Below, in pieces: positions 20,807 through 32,375 of a DNA stretch of 64,000 nucleotides. The translations under genes were made by a program, and so were the position numbers. The notes below the pieces were generated by a model. The model was not told the DNA's origin, made no database searches, and worked only from the letters and a program-made list of their open reading frames with translations. The DNA is from Lentinus brumalis (Eukaryota > Basidiomycota > Agaricomycetes > Polyporales > Polyporaceae). The stretch covers positions 1,240,001 to 1,304,000 of the forward strand of contig MARA01000001.1 of NCBI GenBank assembly GCA_001792895.1, read 5' to 3'. Each line of letters opens with the position of its first letter. Positions within the stretch are counted from its first letter, which is position 1.

Positions 20807-23693
20807 ATGTCTATGGAAGAGAGCATCAGCTTAGAAGAGACCAACAAGATCCGTATCTCGCTTGGTCTCAAGCCACTTACGGACGACAAGGGACCCGCAA
20901 CCGACACCGAGAAGCTAGCAGAGGACAACTATGCTAAGCAGCGCGAGCGGGAGACGAAGGACCGTGAAGCCAAGTACGTCTTTTCTGTGTTTATGCTGTC
21001 TGATATGCTCAACCTCCTCTCCGCTGTAGGGCGATCCAAGACCGCATTGCGAAGTGAGTAACGTTCACTTGCCTGTCCAACACATATGCTTCTACTTCCC
21101 CTGGCCAGCTCGGGCCGTGTCCTCGTGTGGCAAGAGCGTAATGCTCATTCGGCGCTCTTTGTAGGGTAAGGAACAAGCGGGAGCTCAATGCAAAGCTCAA
21201 GGGTACAACTCTCGGTGATGCCGATGGGGATGTAGACGATACCCTCAAATGGCTCAAGCGTAGTAAGAAGAAGGAAAAGGAATTGGCGAAGAAGAGGCAG
21301 GAGGAGTTGGAGGCTATGGACAAGGCGTTCCAGGACGAATATACTGAAAGTGCGTCGATCCCGCCCGTGGTTCTGAGAGCACTCACTCACACAGATCATT
21401 CAACAGAGGACCTGGAGGGCCTGAAGGTTAGCCATGACTTTGAGGGAATGGAGGAAGGCGAAGCTCGCATCCTCACGCTGAAAGACAGTCGTATATTGGA
21501 TAATGAAGGTGTGTCTCGTTGTGTTGTTCCACAGGCCCTGACTCATGATTTCGCTCAGAGGACGAGCTCCAGAATATCGACCTGGCCGAAGAGGAGCGAG
21601 AGAAGAAGAATAAGGAGCTCAAGATTAAGCGACGAGACTACACGGGCTATGACGATGAGGAGTTCGCTCCTGGTGCTGCAGGGATGAAGCGGGCTGTGTT
21701 GTCCAAGTACGATGAATTCCTGGAAGGCTCCAAGGAAACGGTGAGTAGCTACATTGACCGTCTCGCGCTGAGTGAATACTCATGACGGCGGTCAGGGCTT
21801 CCGCCTGGGCAGCTCCACGCTCAGCGCGCGCGAGAAGAAGGAAGAGGGATCTGGAAGTATTTCCGTCAACAAGACATTATTGTCTATCGACTACGCTAGT
21901 ACGTGATCTTGGTGTGATAGCTCATCTCTCGCTAACCATGCCTCGCAGAGAATTTGGAGTCAGCCGACTATCTTCAGCCTGGCGACGTCGGATTCAAAAA
22001 GCCCAAGGTACGTGTGCATCGTCTCCGCACGAAATACTGACTAACTCGCTGTAACAGACGAAGAAGAAGCGTCCGTCTCGTCGCGTCGCCGCTGAGGAAT
22101 CCGACATTCCGCCTGTAAACGGCGAAGACCAGATGCAGGTAGACGAGAAGCCCATCGTTCCGCGCCCACGTAATCTGGATGCGAACTTTGTAGACGATGA
22201 CGAGCTGCAAGCTGCCCTTGCACGCTCTCGGCGCGCAAAGCTCCAGAAGCGCAAGAAATTGTCGCCGGAGGAGATTGCGAAGCAAAGTAAGTCTCCTTAT
22301 CTGACGTCTTCTATGTCCCCTGACCTCACTTTCTTTCTAGTCGCTGAGGAACGGGCGAAGTCTGAAGCCAGGGACGCCATCATGGTGGAGGACGACGACG
22401 ACGGTGAGGGCGGCGGTTTGACCATTGACGATACCTCGGAGTTCGTCCGTGCTATAACCTACGACCCTACTGCGGTGAAGAAGGAACCTGCTGAGCCATC
22501 GCTCAACCGCGCTAAGTCACGAGAGCCCTCAAGACAACCCTCCGCACCTCCAGCTCGCGCGAAGACCGAAGAGCGCGACCATCCGATGGAAGAGATCGAA
22601 GCGGGCGAGGTGGTGGTGAAGGAGGAGGAGGAAGAGGACGAGGAGGCGATGCTGAACGCTATCGAGAGTGCCATCAAGCAGGCAGAGGAGGTAGAGAAGG
22701 CGCATGCGAGCGGGGAGGCCGACGCAGTCGTCGGCACCTCCGCCGAGCAGACATTCGGGCAGGGCATGGCCGCGACACTCAACATCCTCCGGCAGCAAGG
22801 CGTACTTGCGAAGCCGAGCTCAGACCAGGCCGAGCGCGAGCGTGTACAGCTGCAGCGCGACCTGTGGCTCGCGGACTACAGGCGCATGGTCGCACAGCGG
22901 GAGCTCGAGCGCGCAAAGGCGCGGGGCGGGAACAGGGACCAGGCGACGCGCGAGTACGAGAACCGCGTGCGCGAGCAGCAGGAGGCGCGCCAGAACCTGG
23001 AGGCATACAAGAACTACAAGCCGGACGTGAACATCGTGTACTACGACGAGTTCGGGCGGGAGCTCACGCCGAAGGAGGCCTGGAAGGCGCTCTCGCACAA
23101 GTTTCACGGCAAGGGCTCGGGCAAGGCCAAGACGGAGAAGCGGTTGAAGAAGATCGCGGAGGAGCGCAAGAAGGAGGCGATGGCGAGCGGCGACACGCCT
23201 CTCAGCATGAACCAGGCGTTCCAAATTCGCCAGGAGAAGACGGGGCAGGCGCACTTCGTGCTCTCCGTTGGCAACAGAGGGTTGGTCTCATCTCCCGTGC
23301 ATGCACAAGTATCCGTATGCTAACTGTGCTTCATGACAGCGCTGTTCCACAAGCCTCCGAGTTCCTCGACAGCCAGCCGCTCTCGAAGGGCAAGACGGAG
23401 AAGAAGAACAAGAAGAAGCAGTCCGGGAAGGACGCCACCCCCAGCTCGAGTCGACCGGGTTCATGACGCTGCCCGCGCCCATGGCAAACGGGAGCCCAGC
23501 CCCCGGCACGTCGGCGAACGGTTCTCCTGCACCCCGCCCGGGCTTCTCGCGCATATCAACCGTCGCGGAGACCGAGACACCGAAGGAGGGCACGCCTGTC
23601 CCAGCAGAGAGGTCGAAGGTCGTCATCGGGTTGGGCAACAAGCGGAAGGCTGCTGGGGAGCTACAGGGCACGCCGCCGCCCAAGAGGCGGTAG
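20807..23693 (+). CDS. SNU66: U4/U6.U5 tri-snRNP protein SART1 / Snu66
   Basis: Exons: 20807-20973, 21030-21053, 21165-21349, 21395-21508, 21559-21740, 21796-21898, 21949-22007, 22058-22286, 22341-23280 and 23340-23693. The N-terminus MEESISLEETNKIRISLGLKPL is the SART1 signature. VRNKRELNAKLKGTTLGD, SKYDEFLEG and GFRLGSSTLSAREKKEE follow, then the C-terminal EAMASGDTPLSMNQAFQIR. The protein is long, charged and partly coiled, and scaffolds the tri-snRNP in the nucleus. Read literally, the frame stops at 23464-23466 (709 aa). The next frame continues with Pro/Gly-rich sequence to KVVIGLGNKRKAAG...PPPKRR at 23693, the expected SART1 end. One extra C in the run 23438-23442 joins them (785 aa, length divisible by three). 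A small intron is the alternative. Exon 2 is only 24 nt. Confidence 0.93.
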
Positions 23694-23856
23694 GTAGTTT
23701 CGGACCTCTTCGCACTACACGTTCGGTTGCTTGCGCCGGGATGCTGGCGGCCATGTATGCGGCTCTGCTAGAAATACACTTATGATAACAGTACATGTAC
23801 ACTAGATGGACAGGGCCGATGTAATGGGTATGATACGATGCGATGGTGTATGGATG

Positions 23857-25154
23857 CTATAGCGTGGCTACGCTCCTGAGGTGCAGGTCCTTCGTGACGG
23901 CGCACCTATCCTTGTCGCGCCCCGTCGGATTGACAAAGGCGTGCATCATGGACGCTTGCCCGTCGTCGATCCTGGCAATCGTATGCACGCGTGAGTACTC
24001 AAAGTTCGGGCGAAGGACGGACGCGAGGGACAGTACCATTCGACGGCATGTGCGTCCTTCTCCAGGACCACCTTGATCGTCGCCCACGAAAAGCGCGCAA
24101 ATGACGGATACCCAAACGTAGGCTCCAGTGAGCTCCTGATCCATGCCTGGGTGCTGGGGTCTGCTGGACGTCAGAGAAACTCATGCCAGGCAACGACCAA
24201 GTGTGTAACGTACCAGACGGATACCCGCTGCCAGTCTTCTTGATCCACTTGCGCTCGCCCTTCGAGCCCTCCGTCTGCGTCTCCGCCTCCGCGCCCATCT
24301 TCACATCCTCCTCAGCAGAGAGAGACTCCTTGGAGAGCCCCGACGTTACAGCCGCGCAGTCCACGGGCGGCCCGTCCTCCTCATACAGCCACCCCTCGAT
24401 CCACGCATCGCGCGTGACCTTCGCCGCGACGCTCGCCGCGCCGACGATCTTGAACGTCTGGTCCGCCTTCGTCTCCACGGTGAAGCCGATGTCCGGGAAG
24501 AGCGAGGAGAGGTACGCCTCGTACGTCGACGTCTTGCCGAGCGCGTCGACGTACACGTGCGAGAGCTGCAGGCCGCGCGCGAGCACCTCGCGGATGAGCA
24601 GCACCGTTGCGTTCTGCGCCTGCTGGTTCAGGTTCGTCGGCGGCCGGCGGAGCATCCCTGCGGAGATGCATTTTGGGCTGGCACGGACGTGTCAGGCGAC
24701 GAGGCATGGAAAGGGGGGAGAGGATGACGGGTCCAGGCTGGACTCACCTGAGGACACGGACGGACCAGCCGAGGTTGGCAGGGTCAGAGCCCAACGTCTC
24801 CAGCAAGTTCGCGCGCACCTGCGCAGTCAACGTCTTCGAGTCTGGCACGCATGCACGTCACCGTCACCGTCACCGTCGCCCTCAGAACCAAACAAGCAGC
24901 CACTCACCAGCGAACCCAAGCCCGTCCAGCTGCTCCTTATACGCCTCCGGGCAGTACGCCACACCGTACACCATCGGGCCCAGCACGGGCCCCCTCCCCG
25001 CCTCATCGACGCCCATGATGTACGGCCCCGCGCCCGTCGGCGTCGGCGAGTGGTACGTGTACGAGTCCGTGAGGGGCACGGACGGGTCGGCGATGGACGG
25101 GATGCCCAGAGCCTGTGCCTCCGCCGGCTCGGCGCGTTCTTGAGATGACCCCAT
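23857..25154 (-). CDS. RNH201: Ribonuclease H2 catalytic subunit A
   Basis: Five exons: 25154-24908, 24841-24748, 24677-24214, 24160-24037 and 23971-23857, giving 347 aa. It cleaves RNA in RNA-DNA hybrids and ribonucleotides misplaced in DNA, in the nucleus. Active-site motifs: GVDEAGRG (Asp50, Glu51), [14 protein letters not shown] (Asp near 158) and AAKVTRD. The type-2 block [14 protein letters not shown]...[10 protein letters not shown] matches eukaryotic RNASEH2A. The C-terminal exon gives [17 protein letters not shown] and ends HLRSVATL. The last donor is GTACTG; skipping that intron would add an unrelated tail. The first intron has a short CACCGT repeat (about 24850-24876). It converges on SART1 with 163 bp between stops. 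Confidence 0.93.
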
Positions 25155-25941
25155 AGAAGACCTCTTCAAGAAATGAAAAGTAATGTTGGTACGGCCGCAA
25201 AGGACTGGCGGCAAAAGCGAGGCAAAATGAGCCGACGAGTGGTGGTTAGGGGACAAGCTCGCGACGCGTCGACTCGAGGCAAGCGCTTGACGCGACCGGT
25301 CACATGGATGTCACACCGCCGACGGCTCGGTAGGCTCCTGGGCCTCGAGTTTCAAGCTCAAGCAGCAACGAACATGTCGTGTCAGTGACCCAGACCCGAG
25401 CTTGACGAATATGACGATCGTACGTTGACGAGTAAATGGACGAAGCACAGTAACACGATTCATAGTACTTGTTGCAAACCTTTCGCGTCCCTCACGATGG
25501 CAACGATCCACCTCTCGACATGCTCCAAGGATTTTTACCAAAGGAATCATAGCGTTCAATGCAGGTATATATGCAGCTACAACACCGGTCAAAACAAACC
25601 TAGAAGGTGTTAACACAAACTAAAGACACAACAGAAGCAACTATGTAAATGAATGGTGCAGACGGTAAGGAGTCCAAGTGCCTGAAAACGCAAGTACGCG
25701 TAGAACGTGATCGATTAGCGAGGACCAGTACAGGTCAAACCGGTAGAGAAGGTAGGGAGGAGAATACGGGAGACAGGGGTAAGTGATGAGATAGCGTACG
25801 GAAAGAGGGCGGGCTATCTATTGGGGCGGCCTGAAACAATGTCTCTGTGTGGCAGCACAGCAGCAGTTCGAAGCGGAGCATCGAAGTCGTCCAACCTACT
25901 CCTTTTGGAGTCCCACAGGCGACGGATGAAAGCATGCACGC
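25155..25941. other. Intergenic region between RNase H2A and the GPI protein gene
   Basis: Promoter of RNase H2A plus the 3' flank of the GPI-protein gene. The sequence is less GC-rich around 25400-25700 and has no coding-like frame, RNA gene or repeat that I can support. Confidence 0.4.
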
Positions 25942-26990
25942 TTAAGCAAGGAGCGCAGCAGCGACGGCGCCGAGGATGCCGACGACGCCGACAGAGGCGA
26001 CGTTGGAAAGAGCACCATTGCTGCCGGAACCGCCAGTCGCGCTGGCAGTTCTGTATGATCAAGTCAGCAGGGGTCACACGTCATGAACAAGATCGCAGAT
26101 GACTTACGTCGAGGTGCCGGTGCCGGTGCCGGTAGTAGAGGCCTTGGTGGTGCCAGTGCCACTAGCAGGGGAGGTACCCGTACTAGTACCGGCAGCGGAG
26201 GTTGTGCCAGCAGAAGTTGTTCCGGTGCCAGCGGCGGAGGTGCTGCCACTGGTGGGGGCCGAGCCCGAAGACGCAGGGGCACCGCCGTTCAAGCAGCTGC
26301 TGTCGGCTGTAGGCGGGCACGCAGCATGAGAATATGAGATCAAAGTGAGAGTTGCTCGAGGTACTTACGGCCAGAGAGGATGGTAACGGGCGCAGACAGG
26401 GCATTGGCACCAGTTGAATCAGTGAGAGAAAGACTAATCGAAGTACCTGTGCAAAGGTTGTGAGATTCATATTCGCCGCCAGCAGCTCATCAGACGTACC
26501 TGCGGAGATGTTGCTGGACCACGTGAAGGGGCTGCTTTGAAGGTTGGGGTACTGCTGGAGAGCAGCGGCGCCGGGCTGGCCTCCGGGGTTGATGCTAGAT
26601 GCATGGTGTCAACACGAGAACTGAGGGAGGTCGGTGATAGGGTACTCACGCCTAGAGGAGAAAAGCAAGTCCCGCGTCAAGCGTCACTTCCATTGGCTAC
26701 ACAGAAGTCGAACTTACCAGGAAGTACGGGGCTGAAGAGGCAAACTGCGTGTCAGCTTCGCTCGCGTGAGATGCAGGTTAACAAGAAGACGTACGAGTTC
26801 CGCCAGACCAGGTGAACTGGGTGGGAACACACTGCGTCGGGGGGTTGCTAACGAGCGAACGAGTCAGGGTTGCGGCGATAGGGCCCCAGTGCGAGCGGGA
26901 CACTCACGGGGTGTTGATCTGGAAATTCTGTGCGGCGGCGCCGACAGCGAGGAGGGCAACGGTGACGAGGGAAGCAGAGAACGACTTCAT
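25942..26990 (-). CDS. Secreted GPI-anchored Ser/Thr-rich protein with an N-terminal beta-sandwich (KRE9/KNH-like) region
   Basis: Eight exons: 26990-26908, 26847-26795, 26731-26718 (14 nt), 26651-26650 (2 nt), 26594-26500, 26446-26369, 26306-26108 and 26050-25942, giving 210 aa. The signal peptide is MKSFSASLVTVALLAVGAAA. The mature part starts QNFQINTPNPPTQCVPTQFTW and has GGTPPYFL|A|INPGGQPGAAALQQ and ISLSLTDSTGANA, the pattern of Ig-like KRE9/KNH-type domains in basidiomycete secreted proteins. Then come CLNGG, a Thr/Ser/Gly-rich stalk, a small-residue omega region (SGSNGALSN) and a hydrophobic tail ending in a stop, as for GPI attachment. Expected location is the cell wall or outer membrane face. 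The 2-nt exon is needed to keep frame. Confidence 0.87.
26108..26300 (-). repeat. Gly/Thr/Ser minisatellite-like coding repeat
   Basis: Short units such as GCACCGGCACC and ACCTCTGC recur in the stalk of the GPI-anchored protein. They encode STGT/GTGT-type residues likely to be O-glycosylated. Confidence 0.5.
26650..26651 (-). other. Two-nucleotide microexon (GC) in the GPI-protein gene
   Basis: The upstream intron 26717-26652 (66 nt) runs GTAAGT to CTCTAG with CTTGAC inside. The downstream intron 26649-26595 (55 nt) runs GTGAGT to ATCTAG with GTTGAC inside. Between them are two bases. Omitting them shifts the frame; including them gives the residue Ala between PPYFL and INPGG. Confidence 0.65.
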
Positions 26991-27077
26991 GGCGAACGAC
27001 AGCGGGCGGGCGACGGGCTTGCGTGTGGGAAGCGAGCGAGAGAGACGGGGCGAGGGTGGGCCTGTCAACGCAGCGGC

Positions 27078-27087
27078 CCTTATATAT
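27078..27087 (-). promoter_or_regulatory. TATA box of the GPI-protein gene
   Basis: The minus strand reads CATATATAAG, about 90 bp upstream of the ATG at 26990. It is a strong TATA box, as expected for a regulated secreted protein. Confidence 0.6.
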
Positions 27088-27797
27088 GCGCGGCTCTGGC
27101 CGGTGTTTGTTTGGTTCTCCGCAGGCACGTATCGTCCACGCGTCCGTTCCAGCCCGGTCGCGCTGTGCAGTCCTCCTCTGAGCTCTCTGCTGTCTGTGTG
27201 CATGTCTCCCAAGCCTCTGTGCCCTGGCCGCCTCTCCCCGCCCCAGACGAGCTGCAGCGCAGAGCGGGAGGAAAATGCGGGGAACGTTCTGGGCATCCGA
27301 GTCGCTGCGTCACGGGTGATCATCATCACCCTTTAGCGCGCCCAGAGGGCGTCGGCAAACTCTTCGCCCGTTCGTCGCGAGCGTTGTCTTGGTCCAATCT
27401 TGGTCGTTTACAAGTCGTTCATGCTTGTGCAGCCGCTGCAGCGTGTTCACCAGTCGCTGTGCGTGCCGTCGAGGACCTTCGAGCACTCGGAACGCGTCGG
27501 CAGCATTCGCCTGTATAATTAACCCCCTGCGAGGACGTCATGCATCATGTCTGCGCTAAATCCGGACCGCGCTGTTGACGCGTTGACGTGCCTCCGATGA
27601 CGCACTTTCGCCGTCTGCCATGTCTAGACCTCCTCCAAATGACACCAGAGAGAACTTCACCTATCTTCAGGCCAGTGTACACTTCCGTCAGTCCGAAGTA
27701 AGATATGTTGTACATCAGTCGCAAGATACAGATATTCTTTGAGACAGTACATCGCTACATATGCAGCCTGAGTTCGAATGCAAGACGGATAAAGGGA
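27088..27797. other. Intergenic region upstream of the GPI-protein gene
   Basis: Probably the regulatory region of the GPI-protein gene together with the 3' end of the RdRP gene. Long plus-strand frames here (26766-27518) are shadows over promoter and coding DNA. No further element was recognised. Confidence 0.4.
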
Positions 27798-30700
27798 CTA
27801 CTTCGACGCGGACTTGGCAGGTTTCACCGCAGCCTTGAAGGTGCCGTCCAGCTTCTCCAGCCTTTCCAACGTCTCGCACACGACGTTCAGTCCAATCAGC
27901 GAGAAGCTGTTCGCCCCGAACGTGTTGCGGTTCCTCATCCCAAAGTCCCATGCCGCCCACGCCTTCGCCAGGACGGGCAGCAGCTCCTCCCGGCTCGACT
28001 CCTCGCTCTTGCCCTTCGACTTCGGCGCGCCCAGCCCCCCATGCCGGTGCTTCACCTTGTCCACGATGATGTTCCCGACGTGCTCCCGCATCCGGTGCAT
28101 CCGGTCCTTCTTCCAGCTCTTCTTCGAGCAATGCGCCAAGATCGCCCCAACGGTCACCTCCTCCTCGCTCAGGCGCACGTCCGCATTCTCGGCCGGGGCG
28201 TGCGTCAGGCAGACGTACGCGAGCTCGCGTGCGTACATCCGGAAGAGCAGCTCCAACCCCACCAGGTGCGCATCGTCGTTGTCGACCCGCTCGAGGTACC
28301 GCCTGACCTTGGGCTTCAGGGTCTTCGAGATGTTGTCCGAGAGCGGCTCCTCCCAGATGGGCTCGAGCGGGGCTCCGTTCGGGTACGACGACGGCGGGGC
28401 CTCGAGCGTTCCGACGTCGATGTTCCGGAACAGCAACCCGAGCGCGCGTGGGGACTCGTAGTAGTCCCCGGGCCGAACGTCGTTGTCTTCCTTCTTCTTC
28501 CAGTCGGGCTTCGCGCGGATGTACGGGGTCGGCATGTCGTCAATCCTCACCGGGACGCCATTCTTCGCGTAGTCGACAGCCTGACTGCAGAGCTGTGCCA
28601 ACTTCATGCAGTCGCGATCGAAGACGCCGTCCTGTGGGTGATGGTGAGCTCAGCCAAGGTACGCGCTCGGCACACTTTGTGTACTACTCACCTTGGATTG
28701 GTCTATTCAGAACAGCGTGTCGAACATCCGTTAGTCGATCCCATTCGCACTGCAGTGAACCCACGCACCCGCAATGAGCAAATGTTGATCCGCAACGAGG
28801 CCCTGTTGTGCGTTCAGCACATCACCCTAGGCTCTGACATGAGACTCTGCGTACCATGACATCCGACTGCATATATTCGACGAAGAAGTCGCAAATGTCG
28901 TCAATGTTGCTATCCCGGTCCAATTCCACCGCCTTGACACCCTCGTAGTTGGCGGGATCGTAAAATTCCGTTGGGAGCAGAGTCGGTTCCTTGATGATCA
29001 AGAACTCGTCGCTGGAGAGCAGCGTTAGCACCCCAAGGGCAGGACGAAGGCAGAGATACGCACCCATCGACGTCTCCGCCAGCCAGCATTGATGCAAGAG
29101 AACGTTTGCCTGCAACGCTTGGTCAACGACTTATCTAGATCATGCGGGAGCGAGACCAAGTGCTCACCGACGGACGGCATGACCACGACGTTCCGCAGGT
29201 TGCGGAAGAAACACGGCACGTCATCTGGAGGTTTGCCGATTGCCCATACCCGCTGGACTACACGAACGCGTGCCATGCGTGAGTCCCGGCCATACACGCA
29301 TCAGCGTGCAGTACGTACCATCTCCAGGGTGGATGTGGGGAGAGCGCGAGATCGAGACGTGGCCTGAAATGCACCAGTGAGCAGGCACACAGCACCATCG
29401 CCGCCTCGAAGAAATAGTCACCTTGGATCCAGTGCGGGGTATCTTCCTCCGGATTCTGCACGCAGGCTGCGGGAGGAGGGATTGATGATCGACACAACGG
29501 CTTGTGGATAGCAATGCAGTAAGCGTACCGAATATTTGGCCCTCCTTGAGACGAAACACGTCCTTCACCCCCGCCTCGAGCCACGCCGTACCCTCGTCGA
29601 CGACACCCACGAGCTGCTGGGCGTCCTTGATGGGGATCCGCGCCTCGTGCTTGAATTCGCGCATGATGTGCGTCTGCCCGGCTTTGACCAGTCGGTGAAT
29701 GAACGCGTTGTCCATCGTGTGCGCCTTGCGAGGCTCCTTCCGCGTGCCCATGCCAGCCTTCTCCAGGTACTGCAGTGTGTAGCGCAGGCCAAAGACGTTG
29801 CCCAAGTCGTGGTCCCTGAGCAGCTTGACCATGCCGGCCATCGTGTCGCTCGCGGTGATAGTCTCCCTCTTCTGATCGTCTTGCAGTTTGACAAACGCGC
29901 TCTTGTGGATGCCGAGATCTTCCAGTACTGCGACTAGCGGCCTGAAATGCACGGTTAGCTGGTACATCTCTCCTGATCGAGCTATGCGACTGACCGACAA
30001 AGCCTCGCGGTCCCAGGGTGAGTGTACGCTTTTGCGATCTCGATCTCTGCGTCCCCCTCATCTCTCTCGTTCCCCAAGAACTTCTTCATGGATGGGCGGA
30101 GGCTCATGTGGATACCCTTGAGACGTTCGTCTACCACGACGACGCCCTTGAAGCCTGAGGACATAGGCCGTCAGCTACACGTTGTTCGCAGGCCCTCTTA
30201 CATCACTTCAGACACACCGAGAAAGCGGAATTGGAACTGTACAGGTTATCAGTCCTACTGCATGATGTGTGTTGGTGGCACTGCAAGGCTTACTGCAGAG
30301 GGTTTGAGTACCAGCTTCCTCTTGTCCGGCCAAGCCTGTGTCAGGACATCCCAAATCAAGTCGCGGAGACCCGGGGAGATGATCCCCTGACCGTCCGTGT
30401 GCTCGTATGGCTTATCTCCAAGGTCTTTGAGGTTGTCGTCCCACTGGTCGCGGGTGATACATACAGAGGGGTGCGTACCACTGAACGCCTGCGCAATGCG
30501 AGCTGCGTACTTCGACGGAATGCGTATGCAGCTCTCGAACGTGCCGAGATCCTTGCGGATCCCGTCCACGGTGACAAGCCCCTCAACGGGATGCTGGAAC
30601 TCACTCATGAACCACGCTGAGTGCTCCCGCAGGCCAGATGTAGAGTAGCCGAGGAAACGGAAATGGCGACCTGCGACCTCGAAGCCCTTCCTGAGGATGT

Positions 30701-32375
30701 CCCCGAAGCGCTTCTCAATGAGCGACCTTCCGTTGACCTGCCAAAAAAAAGCAATGAGAACGTGATCGTCACTTGAAGGAAGGAAGAGCATACGTCGGCA
30801 GGCCAATGGAGTGGCATTCGGTTCTCCTCACGGAACTCGACACGAATGAAGTTGTCGCGGTACTCGAAGTACCTGCGTATGACGCGATTCGACTGCGTGT
30901 CGTACGGCCCCTCGAGCAGAATTCGGGTGGGCGTCACGATGGCGTGCGCGCTCTGGACGAAACCCCTGGAGCGATGCCAGGTGTCCAGTCCCTCCTCCTT
31001 GAGCTGGTCGATATCCTTCTGCTCCGCCGCCAGCGCTTCCTGGAAACACTGGGGCACCGACACTCCCGGACTCCTGGACTTCAGCTTCTCCGAGAAGCGG
31101 CGGAGGAAATCGCCAGCTAGGGAAGGGTGCTGCTGGACCAGATCCTCGACGAGTTTGCTGATCATGTGCAGGTCGGCAGTGTTCACGAGGCCGTTGTGCA
31201 GGAGCGCCTCGAGTGGGAAGCGTACGGGCCACTCGAAAGTTTGGATCCATGCTCGACAGCCCTCCAGCTCCTCCGGCGTGAAGAAACCGACGTCGTATTC
31301 CACTGGGATGTCTGCCTTGGTCGGACGCGCGATTCCCGCCTCCTCGCACAACCGACGGAAATCCTTGCGCCCTTCGTACTGGGTGAGAACGAGGCGGAGC
31401 TGAAATGCATAAGGGACGGTGTGTTCATGCAGACCACCGAGGTGAGGGAGTCGCTCCCGGAACTGGCGATCCTTCTTGCGCTCGCCGGTGAAATGACGGT
31501 AGCGTAACTGTCGCTCGAACCGCGGAGTTGCCCATAGTTCAAGACAAATGTCTGTAAGCGAGTTAGACTTGCATGCGAACAGACTGAAAAGCGCACTCAC
31601 AGTATTGCCCGTCGGCACCTTTGCCATAAGCACTCTTCTTGATATTGTGGATGTCGACCACAATATGGTCGGACGTGTTCTCACTGATGTGATTGCCCAG
31701 CTGCCGCAGAGCGTCGTCAAACAAAGATGCTTTGTCACGACGGGCATCGCCTACCTCAACTCTGAGAAGTTTATGATTGTAGTCGTACGTCACTTCCCCA
31801 ACGTAAGTTCCCTCTTGACGCATCTCGTGTTCGACCGAGAACCTGCGGGGGGCCGTGTGGGGGTCTTCAGGGTGTCGGAAATACACGCCGAACTGGACGG
31901 CGTCGACAAGAATTCGTAGCCCTCTGAATATGTCCAGCTTTCTGATGCGCTCAGCGGCGACATCTGGGTCGACGAATGGGGTCTTGTTCAGCCGGTGGAT
32001 CAGACCTTGGGGGGCTTGTCATCGGGATGACCCCAAGAAAGGTATACAGCCCTCCCCAGAATGCGAATACGCTCCCCACCACGCCTGACAGCAGCCTTCA
32101 CAAACCGCGAGCCGAGCTCTGGGTCAGGTATTATAAGCTTCGCGGTCCCGTTATTAGGAAGACAGTTGCGAGCCTGTCCCAGTTGGACCTCGAAATTGCT
32201 GGTTGCGACGCGCATGAGTGAATACATGAACGGTCCGAAGTGAAGTCACGTACATGCGTCGCGCTTTATGACCATCAGGATCATAGAACGGGGGTTGGTG
32301 AAGAATGGCGGCGAACGCGCGTTTCACGTCCCACTCAGTGGCGCTGAAAGGAAGGTCACGGATCTGAATGTTCAT
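27798..32375 (-). CDS. Cellular RNA-dependent RNA polymerase of the RNA-silencing pathway (QDE-1/Rdp1 family)
   Basis: Fifteen exons: 32375-32254, 32198-31601, 31551-30794, 30737-30294, 30236-30218 (19 nt), 30154-29995, 29941-29529, 29466-29422, 29363-29319, 29257-29168, 29109-29064, 29011-28855, 28802-28769, 28702-28692 (11 nt) and 28631-27798. It makes dsRNA for Dicer in quelling/RNAi. The N-terminus is RRM-like (MNIQIRDLPFSATEWDVKRA). Conserved RdRP blocks: IRIPSKYAARIAQAFS, YEHTDGQGIISPGLRDLIW, FRFLGFKGVVVVD, LRPSMKKFLG, HPGDVQRVWAIGKPPDD and the catalytic MLAGGDVDGDEF (near residue 910). Exon 2 breaks frame at the G6 run 32009-32014. One extra base restores it and makes the whole CDS divisible by three (1258 aa). 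This is the eukaryotic two-barrel family and not a viral polymerase. Confidence 0.92.

Noticed and set aside
23463..23693. Separate 76-residue gene after SART1
   Set aside because: Its end matches the usual SART1 C-terminus and its start overlaps the stop, so it is better read as the tail of SART1.
27798..32375. RdRP as an endogenous viral element
   Set aside because: The catalytic DVDGD motif, RRM-like N-terminus and many introns are those of the eukaryotic silencing RdRP family.
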